Shown here one piece after another: positions 28,342-37,276 of a stretch of DNA of 64,000 bases. Position 1 is the first letter of the stretch; each line of letters opens with the position of its first letter. The DNA comes from CAJXVA01 sp963761755. GTDB lineage: Bacteria > Myxococcota_A > Polyangia > Nannocystales > Nannocystaceae. The notes under the pieces are model-generated. The model saw only the letters and a program-made list of their open reading frames with translations, had not been told where the DNA came from and made no database searches. The position numbers and the translations under genes are program-made. The stretch is from the NCBI GenBank assembly GCA_963761755.1, contig CAVXIC010000013.1:682001-746000 (forward strand), in the 5' to 3' direction.

Positions 28342-30285
28342 ATGCTTCGACGCGTCCACGTCCCCCTCGCCGCGCTGATGGTCTCGTTGGGCCTCGGCGC
28401 TTGTGACTCCTCCACGCCCGCCGACTCCCCGAAGAAGGAAGACGCCAAGGCGGAGGCCAAGGCCGAGGGAGAGGCGCCCAAGAAGGTCGCGATCGACACG
28501 AAGGCCGATCCAGGCAAGAGCCCGTTCGAGAAGAAGAGCGACAAGACGCCCGAGCAGGCCAAGGCCTTCGTCGACAAGACGAACGAGGAACTCAAGGAGC
28601 TGTGGACCCGCTCGGCGCAGGCCCAGTGGACCAAGGCGACCGACATCACCGACGAGCACGACAAAGCGGCGGCGGAGCTGACCGCCGAAGTCATGGCGTA
28701 CGAGACCAAGGCGATCGCCGAGGCCGCCACGTTCGACGGGGTGAAGGCCGACCCGGACACGCTGCGACAGATCCAGCTGCTCAAGATCTCGAGCACCGTG
28801 CCGGCGCCCGATGATCCGGCCAAGCGCAAGGAGCTGGCCGACATCACATCCAAGCTCGAAAGCACCTACGGCAAGGGCAAGTACTGCAGCGACCCGGAGG
28901 ACGAGAAGACCTGCAAGGACCTCGGCGAGCTCTCCGACGTGCTGGCGACCAGCCGCGACTACGACGCGCAGCTCGAGGCGTGGGAGCACTGGCGGACGAT
29001 CTCGGTCCCCATGAAGGACGACTACGTGCGCTTCGTCGAGCTCGGCAACGAGGGCGCGAAGTCGATCGGGTTCTCGGACATGGGCGAGCTGTGGCGTAGC
29101 CGCTACGACATGTCACCCGAAGCGTTCGAGCAGGAGATGGACCGGCTGTGGGCCCAGGTCAAGCCGCTGTACGACGCGCTGCACTGCCACATTCGCGCCA
29201 AGCTCAGCGAGAAGTACGGCGCCGACAAGGTGCCCGCCGACGGGATGATCCCCGCGCATCTCTCGGGCAACATGTGGACGCAGGAGTTCACCAACCTGTA
29301 CCCGATGCTCGAGCCATACAAGGGGCAGCCCAGCATCGACGTCACCAAGGCGCTCGCGAAGAAGAAGACCACCGAGCTCGACATGGTGAAGATGGGAGAG
29401 TCCTTCTTCACGTCGATGGGCCTCAACCCTCTGCCCGAAACCTTCTGGGAGCGCTCGATGTTCGTGCAGCCCAAGGATCGTGAAGTGGTCTGCCACGCGA
29501 GCGCTTGGGACGTCACGTCCAACAACGATCTGCGCATCAAGATGTGCATCAAGATCGACCACGAAGACCTCGTGACCATCCATCACGAGCTCGGGCACGA
29601 CTACTACTACAACAACTACTACACCCTCCCGGTTCTCTATCAGCAGGGCGCGCACGACGGTTTCCACGAGGCGATCGGGGACGCCATCGCGCTGTCGATC
29701 ACCCCCAAGTACCTCAACCAAATCGGACTCCTGGGGAAGGTCTCCGAGAGCGATGAGGCGGTCATCAACAAGCAGATGCAGGATGCGCTGTCGAAGATCA
29801 TGTTCCTGCCCTTCGGCAAGATGATCGATCAGTGGCGGTGGGACGTCTTCGCTGGGAAGGTGAAGCCCGAGCAGTACAACGCGCACTGGTGGAAGCTGCG
29901 CGGTGAGTTCCAGGGCGTGATGCCGCCCACCGAGCGCGGCGAAGAACACTTCGATCCGGGCGCGAAGTACCACATCCCCGCAAACACCCCGTACGCGCGC
30001 TACTTCCTGGCCCACATCCTTCAGTTCCAGTTTCACAAGGCGATGTGCGACGCAGCAGGCCACGAGGGTCCGCTGCACACGTGCTCGGTCTACGACAGCA
30101 AGGAAGCGGGGGCGAAGCTCGCCGCGATGCTCGCGATGGGCTCCAGCAAGCCGTGGCCCGATGCGCTCGAGAAACTCACCGGGACGCGCGAGATGGATGC
30201 GGCTGCGGTCCTGGAGTACTTCGCGCCGCTGATGGGGTACCTCGAAGCGCAGAACGACGGACGCACCTGCGGCTGGGACGGCTGA
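28342..30285 (+). CDS. ACE-like peptidyl-dipeptidase (M2 family) lipoprotein
   Basis: 647 residues; lipobox LGAC (Cys21) and a Lys/Glu-rich spacer, then an angiotensin-converting-enzyme-type M2 metallopeptidase. The zinc motif is TIHHELGHDYYY (HExxH), followed by GFHEAIGDAIALS with the third ligand Glu, as in human ACE. The family removes C-terminal dipeptides. Location is periplasmic or outer-membrane. A longer frame opens at 27958, but ATG 28342 gives the signal peptide. Confidence 0.92.
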   Translation: MLRRVHVPLAALMVSLGLGACDSSTPADSPKKEDAKAEAKAEGEAPKKVAIDTKADPGKSPFEKKSDKTPEQAKAFVDKTNEELKELWTRSAQAQWTKATDITDEHDKAAAELTAEVMAYETKAIAEAATFDGVKADPDTLRQIQLLKISSTVPAPDDPAKRKELADITSKLESTYGKGKYCSDPEDEKTCKDLGELSDVLATSRDYDAQLEAWEHWRTISVPMKDDYVRFVELGNEGAKSIGFSDMGELWRSRYDMSPEAFEQEMDRLWAQVKPLYDALHCHIRAKLSEKYGADKVPADGMIPAHLSGNMWTQEFTNLYPMLEPYKGQPSIDVTKALAKKKTTELDMVKMGESFFTSMGLNPLPETFWERSMFVQPKDREVVCHASAWDVTSNNDLRIKMCIKIDHEDLVTIHHELGHDYYYNNYYTLPVLYQQGAHDGFHEAIGDAIALSITPKYLNQIGLLGKVSESDEAVINKQMQDALSKIMFLPFGKMIDQWRWDVFAGKVKPEQYNAHWWKLRGEFQGVMPPTERGEEHFDPGAKYHIPANTPYARYFLAHILQFQFHKAMCDAAGHEGPLHTCSVYDSKEAGAKLAAMLAMGSSKPWPDALEKLTGTREMDAAAVLEYFAPLMGYLEAQNDGRTCGWDG

Positions 30286-30348
30286 TCGCTTGTCCGGGCG
30301 CCCCGAAGCCGGCTATCCTTCGAAAGGTCGGGGTCCTCGGGTTCGTCC

Positions 30349-31350
30349 ATGCGTGTTGTTCATCTGTTGATGGTGTTGGTGGGGTTGCCCACGGTCGGCT
30401 GTGGCTCGGAGCCGACCAGTCGGCTCCCCAGCGCCAGCGATCCGACGCTGTCGGGGGGCTCGACCACCGAGACCCAGACGGGGTCGTCGGGCGTGCGGAC
30501 CACCGGGATCAGTGTCACTGCCAGTGATGGCCTGAGCACCTCGACATCCGCCGTGACGGACGACACGACCAGCTCGGGTCGCGTCGACTCGTCCGGGACC
30601 AGCTCGACCGAGGGCACGAGTCGCACGACCGACGGCACGTCGAGTTCGAGCGGCGACACCTCCTCGAGCGGGTCGTCGTCGTCGTCGAGCGGCACGTCGA
30701 GTTCGAGCGGTTCGTCGTCGAGCTCGACCGGCGCGTGCGAGCAGCCGCCGACCGACTACGACGACTGCTTCAACTCCGGCAACGGGGTGTGCGACGCGGT
30801 CGAGTCCACGTGCCTTCTCGACGATGGCAATGACGCGACGCACGGCGCCTGTGCGGCGCTCGACTGCGTCGAAGACTGCGACTGTCCGGCCGCACCGGCG
30901 ACGGGCACGGCCGAGTCGGTCTGCGGGGAGATCCTGGCGATGGGGGGCACGGCGTGTTTCCTCGACTGCTCCGGGAGTGCGACGTGTCCCGAGGGGATGG
31001 ACTGCATCGGCAACCAGGTGTGCATGTGGCCCGACCTGATCTGCGAGGGTCCGCCGCCCGAGGGCATCTACGGCGACTGCCTGACCAACGGGAACACGGC
31101 GTGTGACGACCTCTCGGCCATATGCCTGCAGGACGACACCATGGATCCCACGTTGGGCGTGTGTGCATCCGAGGGCTGTGAGACCGACTGCGACTGTCCC
31201 GCCTCACCGCCGAGCGGCGACGCCACGGTGTCGTGTGGAGCCATCGTCGACGGGGGCGGCAACGCGTGTTTCTTGAGCTGCGCCAGCGGCGAGACCTGCC
31301 CCGACGGCATGGTTTGTTTCGACGATTTCCTGTGCATGTGGAACCCCTGA
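30349..31350 (+). CDS. Ser/Thr-rich lipoprotein with two Cys-rich modules
   Basis: 333 residues; lipobox PTVGC (Cys18). Residues about 20-128 are a Ser/Thr/Gly linker. Two copies of a roughly 100-residue module follow (about 129-230 and 231-333). Each has YxDCxxxGNxxCD, C-L-x-D-D, a DCDCPAxP core, a GGxACFLxC segment and a CPxGMxCxxxxCMW end. The same module occurs once in the lipoprotein at 34504-35085. A surface-exposed, disulfide-rich domain is inferred; no function is known. Confidence 0.8.
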   Translation: MRVVHLLMVLVGLPTVGCGSEPTSRLPSASDPTLSGGSTTETQTGSSGVRTTGISVTASDGLSTSTSAVTDDTTSSGRVDSSGTSSTEGTSRTTDGTSSSSGDTSSSGSSSSSSGTSSSSGSSSSSTGACEQPPTDYDDCFNSGNGVCDAVESTCLLDDGNDATHGACAALDCVEDCDCPAAPATGTAESVCGEILAMGGTACFLDCSGSATCPEGMDCIGNQVCMWPDLICEGPPPEGIYGDCLTNGNTACDDLSAICLQDDTMDPTLGVCASEGCETDCDCPASPPSGDATVSCGAIVDGGGNACFLSCASGETCPDGMVCFDDFLCMWNP

Positions 31351-31392
31351 GTCGGTGGAGAAACGCCACGAGGTGTGCCACCGTCACGTCGC

Positions 31393-32886
31393 ATGCACGT
31401 CTCTCGGGTCTCCCTGTCGTTCATCGCTGCGCTCGTCCTCGCCGGAGGATGTGACGACCTGCTGGGCAAGGACGAGCCCGTCGCGACCGTGGACGAGGAC
31501 GAAGCGACCCAGGACGCCACGCCCGCCCGGGCCGAGCCCGAGGATGCCGATGCCGACGCGCTCGTAGAGCGGCTCGACGTGCCCGAGGTCGCGCCTGCCG
31601 AGATCGAGGGGCTACCGTGCGCCAGCGGCACGACGCCCAGCGGGGCGACTCCGCCCGAGGGGCACGAGGCGTGGTGCGAGAAGCCGGGCGCCGACGGCGG
31701 GGTCGGGATTCGACACGGTCGGTTCATTCGCTGGCACGACGGCACTGAGCAGAAGTGGCGCGAGGGGGACTATCGCGACGGCAAGCGGCACGGCGCGTGG
31801 ATCACCTGGCATGAGAACGGCGAGAAGGCCGAGACCGGGGAGTACAAGGAAGACGTCAAGGATGGGACGTGGACCAACTTCGGGGAGGACGGGAGGAAGG
31901 TTTCCGACGTCATCTTCCGCGATGGCAAGCGCAACGGTCAGAGTACCGTCTTCTTTGCCGACGGCTCACCGCAGACCAAGGTCGACTTCAAGGACGACGT
32001 CGAGCAGGGCATGTTCGTGCGCTTCTTCGAGAACGGCAAGAAGGCCTCGGAAGGCGGCTACCTGGCGGGTCGCAAGGACGGCACCTGGCGGACCTTCGAC
32101 GAGACCGGCTCCGTCCTCACCGAGGAGGTCTGGAAGGACGGCGTGCTCGAGCCCAGCGATAGCGTCTGCGGCGACGAGCTCGTGGCCGCCGGCGCCGCGC
32201 CGCCCAAGGGGAGCGAGCAGTGGTGCGAGACCAAGGGCGGAGCGCGGCAGGGTCCCTACAACAAGTGGTTCGACGCCGACGGCGACGACCCACCCCAGCT
32301 GCAAGAGACCGGGTCCTACGACGACGGTCAGAAGACCGGTCGTTGGAGCGCGTACTACGAAGACGGCGACGTTCGCGAGGAGGTAACCTATCGCGAAGAT
32401 CGCCGCGAGGGCGAGTTCATCGGCTACTGGCAGAACGCCCAGAAGCGGGTGGAGGGCGAGTATTGGGACAACCGCAAGCAGGGCGAGTGGACCTACTGGT
32501 ACGGCGCCGGCCAGAAGAACGAGGAGGGCGACTACAAGCGCGGGCAGAAGCAGGGCGAGTGGCAGGGATGGCATGCCAACGGAGAGCGCCGCTACATCGA
32601 GGCCTACAAGGACGGCAAGAAGGAAGGCCCCGCCGAGACCTTCCACGAGAACGGGAAGCTGCAGAGCAAGGGCAAGTACGAGGACGACCGAAAACAGGGC
32701 AAGTGGTCGTTCTACGACGAGGACGGTAAGAAGACCGGGACGTCCAAGTTCATCGACGGCGAGGAGACCGAGCCCGATGAAGGGCTCGACCCCAAGCCGG
32801 ACGCGAAGCCCGACGTCAAGCCGCCCAAGCCCAAGCCCGGCGGCAAGAAGAAAAAGAAGAAGAAAAAGAAGAAGAAGAAGGGCTGA
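31393..32886 (+). CDS. MORN-repeat lipoprotein with polylysine tail
   Basis: 497 residues from ATG 31393 (TTG/ATG alternatives 6-18 nt upstream); lipobox LAGGC (Cys20). Two blocks of MORN_2 repeats (about 95-240 and 270-455), each unit reading G-x-W-x-x-[WYF]-x-x-[DN]-G-x-x. The blocks are separated by a Cys-containing segment (SVCGDELVAAG) that echoes one before block 1 (GLPCASGTTPSG), so the protein looks duplicated. It ends in a Pro/Lys region and at least twelve consecutive lysines (32845-32880). MORN_2 proteins are peripheral scaffolds of unknown role. Confidence 0.85.
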   Translation: MHVSRVSLSFIAALVLAGGCDDLLGKDEPVATVDEDEATQDATPARAEPEDADADALVERLDVPEVAPAEIEGLPCASGTTPSGATPPEGHEAWCEKPGADGGVGIRHGRFIRWHDGTEQKWREGDYRDGKRHGAWITWHENGEKAETGEYKEDVKDGTWTNFGEDGRKVSDVIFRDGKRNGQSTVFFADGSPQTKVDFKDDVEQGMFVRFFENGKKASEGGYLAGRKDGTWRTFDETGSVLTEEVWKDGVLEPSDSVCGDELVAAGAAPPKGSEQWCETKGGARQGPYNKWFDADGDDPPQLQETGSYDDGQKTGRWSAYYEDGDVREEVTYREDRREGEFIGYWQNAQKRVEGEYWDNRKQGEWTYWYGAGQKNEEGDYKRGQKQGEWQGWHANGERRYIEAYKDGKKEGPAETFHENGKLQSKGKYEDDRKQGKWSFYDEDGKKTGTSKFIDGEETEPDEGLDPKPDAKPDVKPPKPKPGGKKKKKKKKKKKKG

Positions 32887-32889
32887 CGC

Positions 32890-34446
32890 TCACGGGCACG
32901 CGAAGAAGGTGGTGCGTGCGCCGGCAGAACGGTCCAGGCGCCGGCTCGGCAGGCGAGGTCCGCCGAGGTTGAGCCATTCGAACAGCGCATCGTGGACCGA
33001 TGCCGCGGTGCCGGGCACGATGCCAAAGGGCGCCGCGTCGTTGGTGTCGCGCGCGACGGTGCAGGCAAACGCAACGTTGTTCTCCAAGCCCACGTGGAGA
33101 CCTCCGCGAGGTCCGATCACCCCGGTCACCGTGTCGCCGTCATCGAACAGCTCGACGAGGGTCTCTCGGGTCAGCGCGCGGTAGGTGGCCGCGGTGGTCG
33201 GCGTGCCGTTGGCACCTCCGGCGATCAGCGAGAACCCCAGCGGGTTGGGGTGCTGGGACCATCCCTGCGAGATGACGGGATCGTTCAAGTCCACGCGCAC
33301 GAAGGTCGGTGTCTCGATGAGCGGTACGCCACCGTAGTTCAGCCGAAGGACGGTCGACATGATGCTGCAGCGGTCCATGCGGCCCATCGGGTCGTAGACC
33401 GAGCGGCAGCTTTGATCTGCGAACGCACCGATCTTGTCGAGGTAGCCGCCGGAGTCCCACTCGTCGAGCTCCTGCCCGATCCTCCCGGAGTAGTAGTTCA
33501 CGTCGCCCACGCCGTCGTTGTCGTCGTCGAGCCAGATGTCGTTGGCCACCAAGACGCTGTCGGAGACGTCCATGTTTCCGTCCATCACCAGCGAGGTCTC
33601 GACGGATGAGAAGGGCGTGAAGAACCAGTCGGCGTTGTTGAGCGCGCCTCGTGCCCCCGCCGACGTGCCCGACAGGACGATGTCGGTCGCGGCGTCCAAG
33701 TCCGGCAGCGTGTTGCCCCCCACGGCCGTCCACCCGGCCGCCGCCCCCTGCTTGCGGAGCATCCGTCGGACGACGGCCAAGATGGTGTGGCCTTGGGCGT
33801 CGATGCGGACGCTGTCGGCCCCATCGCTGAACGAGACGTCGTTGCGCGTCCCCTGCCACGCGTCCGAGCTGCAGTAGTAGACGAAGACGTGGTTCCAGTG
33901 TTCGAACTCGTTGGCCGGGTGCGACTGGGTCATCCCCGGCACCGTGGCGTGATCGAAGAGGTCCGTGACGCCGTCGCCGGTCCAGTCCGAGCTCATCTTC
34001 GAGGCGTCGTAGGGCAGGCCACCTTGGGTGCCACACCACCGCGCTTCGACATCCGCGTAGGTTTGTGCCCGTCCGCCGCCTTGCAGGTGGATGACCCAGC
34101 GCTTCTCATCGTCGACGCCTTGTCCGCGCCGAATGTAGAAGGCGCCGGGGGTTCCGTCGCTGCACACCGCGTTGGGAAAGATTGCCGGGTCGATGTCGAC
34201 GCGGTCCATGCACCCCGGGGATCCGGGCGTGCAGCTGGTGAGGGCTTCGCCGCCGCCGGTCGGGGCGTTCTGAGGCCCCGGGCACGCATTGGCCCACGGT
34301 GCCGTTCCTGGAGAGCCGAGCTCGGCGACGATGTCGGCGGCGTCGGCGTTGGCCCACGTTGCAAAGATGCCAGCGAGCGCGAACCCGGCGATCTTGGCGC
34401 CGCGAGCGAGGCTGGAGAGGGTTGTTGTTGACGTCACATGGGCCAA
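32890..34446 (-). CDS. Secreted pectinacetylesterase/Notum-like hydrolase
   Basis: 518 residues with a signal peptide ending ANADAA. It shows PAE-family features: WVIHLQGGGRAQTYADVEARWCGTQGG, SSDWTGDG, FVYYCSSDAWQGT and the nucleophile elbow GTSAGARGALNNAD, as in plant pectin acetylesterases and animal Notum. The family removes acyl groups from polysaccharides or proteins. A DLDDDNDGVGDV-like calcium-type stretch lies mid-protein. It is flanked by lipoprotein genes. Substrate unknown. Confidence 0.8.
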   Translation of the reverse strand: MAHVTSTTTLSSLARGAKIAGFALAGIFATWANADAADIVAELGSPGTAPWANACPGPQNAPTGGGEALTSCTPGSPGCMDRVDIDPAIFPNAVCSDGTPGAFYIRRGQGVDDEKRWVIHLQGGGRAQTYADVEARWCGTQGGLPYDASKMSSDWTGDGVTDLFDHATVPGMTQSHPANEFEHWNHVFVYYCSSDAWQGTRNDVSFSDGADSVRIDAQGHTILAVVRRMLRKQGAAAGWTAVGGNTLPDLDAATDIVLSGTSAGARGALNNADWFFTPFSSVETSLVMDGNMDVSDSVLVANDIWLDDDNDGVGDVNYYSGRIGQELDEWDSGGYLDKIGAFADQSCRSVYDPMGRMDRCSIMSTVLRLNYGGVPLIETPTFVRVDLNDPVISQGWSQHPNPLGFSLIAGGANGTPTTAATYRALTRETLVELFDDGDTVTGVIGPRGGLHVGLENNVAFACTVARDTNDAAPFGIVPGTAASVHDALFEWLNLGGPRLPSRRLDRSAGARTTFFACP

Positions 34447-34503
34447 GAGTCGGGCAGCCGGCGATCGGATTGCACCACGACTCCGCCGGCCGGCCGTCCT
34501 TGA

Positions 34504-35085
34504 TCACCCCGGGATGTGGAAGCAGATCCCCGCGTCGCAGGTCATGCCGTCGGGGCACGTCTGACCGTCGCCGCAGTTGAGGATGCACGCCATGCCGCCG
34601 CCCTTGATGACCTCTCGACACTCCACCGCCGCGTTCCCTGTCTCAGGGGCCGCAAAGCAGTCGCAGTCGTCTTCGCACCCACGAACCATGCACACGTTGG
34701 AGCCTTCGGTCGGCCCGTTGAGGCACGCGGCCTGGCCGACGGACTCCCCCGTGCCCATCCAGTTGCACAAGGTGTTGTCGGTGTTGCCGTTCGCGTCGAC
34801 GCACGCGTTCCAGCCTCCTGGGACGACCGGGTCGCACGCGTTCGGGTTCCCCGACGAGCTGTCTCCGCCGCCCGAGCTGGTCCCGTCGCCCGAGCTGGTC
34901 CCGCCGCCCGAGCTGGAGCTCGTGGTGCTGGCATCGCCGGTGCTGGGGCCCGCGCTGGTCGAAGGATCGGTGGTCGAGCTCGATGCGGCGCCGCTGCTGC
35001 CGCTGCTGCCGCCCGAGTCGTCGGAGTCCCCGTCGCAGGCTCCCAAGATCATCACGGCGGCGCATCCCAAGGCAAATCTCGTCAT
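34504..35085 (-). CDS. Ser/Gly-rich lipoprotein with one Cys-rich module
   Basis: 193 residues from ATG 35085 (ATG 35103 is an alternative); lipobox ILGAC (Cys17). Residues 18-90 are a Ser/Gly/Thr linker; the last 105 residues are one copy of the Cys-rich module duplicated in the 30349-31350 protein (CNWMGTGE, GCEDDCDCFAAPETG, GGGMACILNCGDG, CPDGMTCDAGIC). No known function. It lies directly upstream of the PAE-like gene on the same strand and may be cotranscribed with it. Confidence 0.75.
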   Translation of the reverse strand: MTRFALGCAAVMILGACDGDSDDSGGSSGSSGAASSSTTDPSTSAGPSTGDASTTSSSSGGGTSSGDGTSSGGGDSSSGNPNACDPVVPGGWNACVDANGNTDNTLCNWMGTGESVGQAACLNGPTEGSNVCMVRGCEDDCDCFAAPETGNAAVECREVIKGGGMACILNCGDGQTCPDGMTCDAGICFHIPG

Positions 35086-35151
35086 GGCAGGAGTATCCCG
35101 CACGCCGCGGTCGCATCACAAATCCTGTGCATCAGCGTATGCTCCGCGACG

Positions 35152-35865
35152 ATGCGACGGCTCCTCCTGCTGTGTGCGATCGCCCTGGGTGGCTGCTTCA
35201 CCCACAAAGCGGCGGCCAAGGTCGTCGACCCCGCGCTCACGGCCCAGGGCACGGCGCTGGAGCGAAGCGGGGGCAGCCGCGGGGGATTCGAGCTCGGCGA
35301 CTACACCTTCGAGCGCGTTCACTTCGAGCGCACGCCGGCCCCCAACGCCAGCACCGGCCTGTCCCCGGACGGCCAGAGCCGACCCTCGGAGCGGATCGAC
35401 CTGCGGATGTCGATGGCGATCTCGCCGCGAACGTGGACGGCGACGTGCCGAGCGCTGCGCGAGCCGACCGGGCGTCAGGACTACGCGGCCGTCACCGAAG
35501 AGTTCCACGACGTGGTGCAGATCGACTGTACGCTCGAAGATGGGCTCGGGGCGCGATGGACCTTCGCGATGAAGGGATCGCTGGCCAGCAACCTGGGGGG
35601 CACGCTGAAGGCCGAACATGCCGCGTTCGTCGGCGGTGGCCTCGAGGTCGAGGTGCTGATGTGGCGCGACGTCTGGGATCGGGTGCGGCGCAAGATCCCC
35701 GAGCCGGTCGCTCAGGTCCGGGTCACGCGGGGCACCACCGCGGCGATGATCCTGGCCCGGCCCGAACGAGCGTGGATCGACCCGGCCACACCGACCGAGC
35801 TGCTCGACGTCTCCATGGCGACCCTCGGGGCGCTGCGGATGCTGCCGCTAGACTTCGACGGTTGA
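35152..35865 (+). CDS. Lipoprotein of unknown function
   Basis: 237 residues from ATG 35152; lipobox LGGC (Cys15). The mature part is soluble, with alternating beta-type segments (FELGDYTFERVHFER, DLRMSMAISPRTWTATC, VVQIDCTLEDGLGARWTFAMKG). No family recognised. The 3' end overlaps the convergent SUKH gene by 18 bp. Confidence 0.65.
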   Translation: MRRLLLLCAIALGGCFTHKAAAKVVDPALTAQGTALERSGGSRGGFELGDYTFERVHFERTPAPNASTGLSPDGQSRPSERIDLRMSMAISPRTWTATCRALREPTGRQDYAAVTEEFHDVVQIDCTLEDGLGARWTFAMKGSLASNLGGTLKAEHAAFVGGGLEVEVLMWRDVWDRVRRKIPEPVAQVRVTRGTTAAMILARPERAWIDPATPTELLDVSMATLGALRMLPLDFDG

Positions 35866-36534
35866 CGGCGGGGGGACCTGCAGGCCCTGGTCGGGGTCGT
35901 CGGCGAGCCACCACTCCAGGTCCAGCGCGCCCACGTCACCGTCTGCTTTCGAGAGCGCGCGAAAGAGCCGGCCGTATCGTCGCATGAGGTCGTGGTCGCT
36001 GCGCTTCTCGTACGTGACCGGGTCGTCACCCCCCACGAGGCGAGGGCGGCTGGGCTGAAGCTTGTCGGTGGTCCCCAGCTGGGGGTTGCCCGCCTCGTGC
36101 CAGGCCGCCAGCGCGGTCGCCCCCAGCGCGTCGCGTTCTTGCAGGACTCGCTGCGCCCACCTCTCCAGCTTGAACGCGTAGTGCTCGACGGTGCCGCGCT
36201 CGGGGTCGAAGCGGACCACGGCGTCGCGATGCAGCGCAAACCCGTGGCCGAAGACGTCGTCGGCGAAGAAGAGCAGCTCGCTCGCCGAGGCGTAGGGCTT
36301 TCGCCAGCCGCTGAAGCGGTTCCAAGCTTCGATGCCGGTGGTGGTCGCGACGGAGATCGAGGGGCGGACGAGCAGCGCACCACCGAGGGCTCGAAACCCA
36401 TCGCGAAGGTGGAGCACGGTCTCGAGCTCGAGCCGTCGTTCCTTGTCGAGCGTGACGGGAAGGTCCCGCAGCCGCTGCGGCGTCCGGCTGACGGGAACCC
36501 CCGCGGTCTTGATCAACTCTGCGAGCGCCGACAT
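35848..36534 (-). CDS. SMI1/KNR4 (SUKH)-family protein
   Basis: 228 residues from ATG 36534. The pattern RALGGALLVRPSISVATTTGIEAWN, LLFFADDVFGHGFALHRDAVVRFDPERGTVEHYAFKLERWAQRVL fits SUKH-superfamily immunity proteins. In polymorphic toxin loci these neutralise a specific toxin; no toxin gene is recognisable next to it here, so immunity is only a possibility. The C terminus (PPPSTVEV) overlaps the convergent lipoprotein gene. Confidence 0.7.
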   Translation of the reverse strand: MSALAELIKTAGVPVSRTPQRLRDLPVTLDKERRLELETVLHLRDGFRALGGALLVRPSISVATTTGIEAWNRFSGWRKPYASASELLFFADDVFGHGFALHRDAVVRFDPERGTVEHYAFKLERWAQRVLQERDALGATALAAWHEAGNPQLGTTDKLQPSRPRLVGGDDPVTYEKRSDHDLMRRYGRLFRALSKADGDVGALDLEWWLADDPDQGLQVPPPSTVEV

Positions 36535-36850
36535 GGTCGCAGCATAACAACGGTGTGCGTCCGCCCATTCCTCTGGGGGCGCACCGACGGCCAAGCTGCC
36601 GAAGTCAGGGCGAAATATGGGTGTCTCGTCGAGGTCCCGCCCGAGCCGGTCATGTGGGACGAGCCGGGGCGCGCGGCGACCCCTTCTCAGCGAGGACGAC
36701 CTGGATGTCTCGGGGACCTTCCAACGAGGACAACCTCGAGCTGCGGAGACTCGCGAAGCGAGGACAACCTGGATGTCTCGCGTGGAGCAGTCTCCAGATC
36801 GCTTTCGCTTCAAGAGAGCGGAGCGCCCCCGGGAGGGGGACCCGAGCGCT
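36535..36850. other. Intergenic region with short tandem repeats, no gene seen
   Basis: 316 bp between the start of the SUKH gene and the end of the DCC-family gene. Open frames in it have no coding character. The only structure seen is the 34-bp repeat array at 36691-36780. Confidence 0.5.
36691..36780. repeat. 34-bp imperfect tandem repeat, about 2.7 units
   Basis: Units start at 36691, 36725 and 36759, each beginning CGAGGAC[GA]ACCT. Units 1 and 3 share CGAGGACxACCTGGATGTCTCG, which is itself an imperfect palindrome (CGAGGACA / TGTCTCG with a 7-nt centre). The middle unit is diverged after the first 12 bp. Could be a repetitive extragenic element or an operator array. Confidence 0.6.
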
Positions 36851-37276
36851 TCAATCCACGATGTAGCGGTCACGCCACTGCGGCGGAGGCAAGGCGCAGC
36901 TGTCGTACCGTCCGAACCATCGATATCGGTTCTGCCCCACGAACGCGTACAGGCGATCGAGCAGCCAGGGCAGGGGAGGCACGCGCAGGACGTGGTAGCC
37001 CCAGGCCAGCCACGGGAAGAGGATGCCGCCGACCTTGGCGATGGCGCGCCAGCCTCGATAGACCTCGCCGCGGTCGTACAAGGTTACGCCGGACATGAGC
37101 TCCTCGGGGGAGAGGTCGCCGAGCAGGCGGCGGGCGGTGGCGCCTTGCAGGGCGGCGTGGCGCAGGCGGGCCTTGCGGTCGAGGCGGATGGTGAGCTGGA
37201 CGCTGCGGTTACACAGCACGCACTCGCCGTCGTAGAAGAGCACCTGCTGCGGGTCGCACGGGGCGGGGTCGGTCAT
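36851..37276 (-). CDS. DCC-family thiol-disulfide oxidoreductase-like protein (DUF393)
   Basis: 141 residues from ATG 37276. The family motif is FYDGECVLCNRSVQLTIRLD (D-G-x-C-x-x-C). The rest is amphipathic with LFPWLAWGYHVLRVPPLPWLLDRLY. The Cys pair suggests redox activity. ATGA overlap with the upstream YndJ-like gene indicates coupled translation; the two families are often adjacent. Confidence 0.88.
   Translation of the reverse strand: MTDPAPCDPQQVLFYDGECVLCNRSVQLTIRLDRKARLRHAALQGATARRLLGDLSPEELMSGVTLYDRGEVYRGWRAIAKVGGILFPWLAWGYHVLRVPPLPWLLDRLYAFVGQNRYRWFGRYDSCALPPPQWRDRYIVD

Noticed and set aside
35848..36534. A toxin-immunity island around the SUKH protein
   Set aside because: No toxin gene, Rhs repeat or secretion-linked neighbour is visible. 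The protein itself is annotated, but an immunity system is not supported.
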